Below the pieces are notes generated by a model. That model had not been told where the DNA came from, searched no databases, and saw only the letters and a program-made list of their open reading frames with translations. A stretch of DNA of 41,702 bases from a virus, in the IMG/VR virus record IMGVR_UViG_3300048833_000737, positions 1 through 41,702 of that record. The stretch is one strand, 5' to 3'. The position numbers were made by a program, and so were the translations under genes. This document shows positions 39,619 through 41,702 of this stretch, piece by piece (position 1 is the first letter of the stretch; every line of letters starts with the position of its first letter).

Positions 39619-40074
39619 ATGGAACAACTGAACCACCTGGTAAGTGAAATTTATGTAGGCTACAAAAGCGAAGTGAAGGCATCTGACCGCCCAACATTAA
39701 CTAGTTCTAAGGGAACGGCTGAGTTATTTCGATCTCTGTTTGATGATGATACCCTGGAATTCCAGGAGCAATTTTTGGTACTGTTTCTTAACCGGAACAA
39801 TTCTGTGGTGGGTTATTACCCAATGAGTAAAGGGGGCATGACCGGTGTAGTAGCTGACCCCAGGTTGATATTGGCAGCAGCGCTGAAGGTACCCTGCTGT
39901 GCAATGGTGCTGGCCCATAACCACCCCAGCGGAAGCCTGAAACCTTCCAGGGCTGATGAAGAAATCACCGGAAAAATCAAGCAGGCCGGCTTGCTTTTAG
40001 ATATCCGAGTGCTGGACCATATAATCCTCACCAGAGATGGCTATTTTAGTTTTGCTGATGAAGGAATCATTTAA
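39619..40074 (+). CDS. radC: RadC-like JAB/MPN-domain protein
   Basis: The JAMM metal site is complete: E50 in FQEQFLVL, HNHPSG (H100, H102) and D113 in LKPSRADEEIT. VLDHIILTRDGYFSFADEG is the standard RadC C-terminus. At 151 residues it is the short mobile-element form that lacks the N-terminal HhH region of chromosomal RadC. Despite the name, RadC is not firmly linked to DNA repair; short forms are common in phages and conjugative elements, often near anti-defence genes. It shares promoter and hairpin style with the DUF3560 cassette. Confidence 0.85.
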   Translation: MEQLNHLVSEIYVGYKSEVKASDRPTLTSSKGTAELFRSLFDDDTLEFQEQFLVLFLNRNNSVVGYYPMSKGGMTGVVADPRLILAAALKVPCCAMVLAHNHPSGSLKPSRADEEITGKIKQAGLLLDIRVLDHIILTRDGYFSFADEGII

Positions 40075-40083
40075 TTTTAACCA

Positions 40084-40105
40084 GGCCCAGGGTGACACCT
40101 GGGCC
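40084..40105 (+). promoter_or_regulatory. Intercistronic RNA hairpin, loop GTGACA
   Basis: GGCCCAGG and CCTGGGCC form 8 perfect pairs around GTGACA between the radC stop and the ATG at 40121, 15 bases before it. The minus-strand hairpin at 11859-11880 is identical apart from one loop base and is also just before a start codon. Confidence 0.6.
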
Positions 40106-40120
40106 ATAACACAATAAACC

Positions 40121-40351
40121 ATGCAAGATAAAGCGAACGATTTTCTGAGGCGTTGCCATGCCGGTAGCGGTAATTCTGGGGCTGTATCAATTACGCAAGC
40201 CCAGGAAGCTGTAAGATTAGCAAAGCAAGATTTTTATGATAACCTTGTTTATGAGTTGTGGAAGTTTCGAGAGGAAAGGAGCCTTTCAATTAAAAGCAGC
40301 TATGCCGCAATGACCAATTTGATGAAAGAACTTGAAAAATTGAAGCCATGA
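40121..40351 (+). CDS. Hypothetical protein (76 aa)
   Basis: A short, largely helical, basic protein with a Gly/Ser-rich segment (CHAGSGNSGAVSITQAQEAV) and a C-terminal coiled coil (SYAAMTNLMKELEKLK). No motif is recognised. It lies behind the GTGACA hairpin and overlaps the next gene by ATGA, so the two are coupled. Confidence 0.5.
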   Translation: MQDKANDFLRRCHAGSGNSGAVSITQAQEAVRLAKQDFYDNLVYELWKFREERSLSIKSSYAAMTNLMKELEKLKP

Positions 40352-40551
40352 CCACGGATAAAGCATTTGAGCAGCTGCTGGCCGATAAAGATACCTGCCT
40401 GGCCATTGGCATGACAGAAACGAATTACAGGCAGCTGAAAGCCCGGTACAATAACGCTGACAGCCTGCTGAACCTGGAAACAAAAGTGAAGTGGTTGACC
40501 AGGGCCGGCTTCCAATATACCATGAAGTGGAAGGCGCCAGGTAAAAAATAA
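40348..40551 (+). CDS. Small helix-turn-helix-like protein (67 aa)
   Basis: The layout FEQLLADKDTCLAIGMTETN followed by YRQLKARYNNADSLLNLETK and a final basic segment resembles small Bacteroidota phage proteins with a helix-turn-helix (LGMT..., Cro-like). It would bind DNA, and its position next to the integrase is compatible with an excisionase or repressor role. This is inference from pattern. It converges on the integrase gene, with only 17 bases between the two stops. Confidence 0.5.
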   Translation: MTTDKAFEQLLADKDTCLAIGMTETNYRQLKARYNNADSLLNLETKVKWLTRAGFQYTMKWKAPGKK

Positions 40552-40568
40552 CTGCAGCTGCAGCCCGG

Positions 40569-41702
40569 TTAAAGGTCGTTGAGTTTATCAACGGCCTTAT
40601 CCATTGACTTGTCCCTTATGTGAAAATATACTTTTGTACTGCGTGAATCCTGGTGAGCCAGCAGGCGCTGGGCAACTTCCAGCGGTGTGTCCGTTTCTGC
40701 CAGCAGGGCGCCGAAGGTATGCCGGCCGACATGCGCCGTCAAAGTGGTGGACGTTTCTGCCAGCTGGCCCAGTACTTTGAGCCATCGATTGAACGACTGG
40801 TTTGTGATGCTGGTTCCCGGGTGCAGTCTGATCAATTCAATTACCTGCTGCAGCCGTGAGTGCAGCTTCATATTCAGCAATACGTTTTTTTTCTGGGTGC
40901 GAATAACCAGGCGGTTCCCGTCTATAATATGCCGGTCCGGATGAAAGTTCATTGCATCTGCAAAGCGGAGCCCGCTAAAACACATGAGCAGAAACCTGGC
41001 GCCAACCTCCCGAAGTGTTTCCGGTGTGTGCGGATCCACCACCACCTGCAGCAGCCGGTCACAGTCTGCTATTTCCAGGCCCAGCTTATCCGGATTTTTA
41101 TAGGTGCCCCGATCAAAGTTGTCCATTGGATGATGGTCAATGATACCACCCATCCGGATGGCATCTGCCAGCATGGTATTGAGAAATTTGAAGGACTTCC
41201 AAATAGTATTGGGGCTGTTCCCCAGGTTCATCATGTAATTGCGGTAATCCGTTAACCAGGCATAATCAATATCACCAAAAGAGACCTCCCGTCGAAACTG
41301 CTGCAGCTTACTCACTTCACTCAGATAGGTCCGGTTTGTTTCTTTATTCGTGTATTTTCTGGGTATCCAATCCAGGCAGAAAGCATAGAAGTCACGGCCA
41401 GGATCACCACCCTCAGCGATCTTTTTAACCCGTTGTTTGGTCATGTGAACACCCTGCAGCGATTTCTGCAGGACGGTGGCTTCCAGTTCAGCTACCTGCT
41501 TTTTGATTCTGGCATTGTAAAGTGCGTGATTGGCTTCCTTCCTGGTGACCATCCGGGCGCTGGTATCCCAGGCGTCTGGGTGAATCTTTATGCCGGTGTT
41601 GATTGTTTTGGCGACCTTTCTGGCAATGAAAACCCGGATAACTACCGGGCACTTACTGGTGCCATTGTTCCGGATGGCAGGGACTACGGTGACGGTTGTC
41701 AT
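40569..41702 (-). CDS. int: Tyrosine recombinase / phage integrase
   Basis: The N-terminal arm-type region (VVIRVFIARKVAKTINTGIK) and SAM-like domain (FYAFCLDWIPRKYTNKETNR) lead to the catalytic domain. Its active-site residues are R246 in SGLRFAD, K271/K272, H324 and R327 in HVGRHTFG, H350 in LAHQD and the nucleophile Y359 in KVYFHI. It integrates and excises the phage by site-specific recombination. The start codon is the very last bases of the window, and 377 residues is full length for this family, so the gene looks complete. No attachment site can be identified. Confidence 0.9.
   Translation of the reverse strand: MTTVTVVPAIRNNGTSKCPVVIRVFIARKVAKTINTGIKIHPDAWDTSARMVTRKEANHALYNARIKKQVAELEATVLQKSLQGVHMTKQRVKKIAEGGDPGRDFYAFCLDWIPRKYTNKETNRTYLSEVSKLQQFRREVSFGDIDYAWLTDYRNYMMNLGNSPNTIWKSFKFLNTMLADAIRMGGIIDHHPMDNFDRGTYKNPDKLGLEIADCDRLLQVVVDPHTPETLREVGARFLLMCFSGLRFADAMNFHPDRHIIDGNRLVIRTQKKNVLLNMKLHSRLQQVIELIRLHPGTSITNQSFNRWLKVLGQLAETSTTLTAHVGRHTFGALLAETDTPLEVAQRLLAHQDSRSTKVYFHIRDKSMDKAVDKLNDL

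Noticed and set aside
40549-40562. Palindrome CTGCAGCTGCAG between the HTH gene and the integrase as a possible attachment or terminator site
   Set aside because: No T tract follows on either strand and CTGCAG is very frequent in the whole window; no evidence for an att core.
1-41702. Search for CRISPR arrays, tRNA genes, rRNA and insertion sequences
   Set aside because: No regularly spaced identical repeats, no cloverleaf with CCA-type end and no transposase were recognised by eye.
1-41702. Attempt to find a CI-type repressor or replication origin
   Set aside because: Only two small HTH-like proteins are visible and no iteron cluster was seen; the immunity and helicase genes probably lie outside the window.

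Overview
The window is most of a temperate tailed-phage genome (prophage) from a member of the Bacteroidota, probably Chitinophagaceae-like. This rests on gene content and style. Start codons are almost never preceded by a Shine-Dalgarno sequence, and candidate promoters have the Bacteroidota TTTG / TA-TTTG form. Several protein families (DUF3560, the GIKDGRGIANLLKQ family, the small LGMT-type helix-turn-helix protein, the zinc protein ending CPIGRW) are ones I associate with Bacteroidota phages. The host assignment is inference. Both ends look cut: the first gene is open at base 1, and the integrase start codon is the last three bases.

Layout. 1-4803 (+): a DNA-processing operon with a DnaC-like ATPase, a tiny lipoprotein, a RuvC-like resolvase, two methyltransferases (one Dam-type), a DUF2786 protein, an ASCH-like protein, two unknowns and a NUDIX hydrolase. 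4873-9628 (+): an ATGA-coupled run of ParB/Srx protein, PAPS-reductase-like PP-loop protein, HNH protein, GNAT protein and second ParB/Srx protein, then the terminase subunits. 9628-12448 (-): a seven-gene inverted cassette ending in a DUF3560 protein, bracketed by two near-identical hairpins. 12579-25779 (+): tail module, including a chaperone gene with a -1 frameshift and a 1577-residue tape measure. 25850-31754 (+): head module (ClpP-type protease with scaffold-like tail, decoration protein, major capsid, portal, connectors). 31758-35418 (+): adsorption genes ending in a large fibre with sixteen-residue repeats and an SGNH esterase. 35418-39020 (+): membrane and lysis genes, a CHAP endolysin and a secreted DUF4082 protein, closed by a strong terminator. 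39108-40551 (+): a second accessory operon (unknown, RadC, unknown, HTH). 40569-41702 (-): tyrosine integrase.

The most interesting unexplained signals are regulatory. Three promoters, two in the inverted cassette and one before the RadC operon, share one exactly spaced architecture ending in the dyad GTTACTTTGYTGTAAC. The same two regions share RNA hairpins whose stems differ but whose loops are all GTGACR, placed just before start codons. Together they suggest a dedicated phage regulon with both DNA-level and RNA-level control. The second candidate system is the ParB / PP-loop / HNH / GNAT / ParB operon just before the terminase, which resembles a nucleic-acid modification or host-takeover module.
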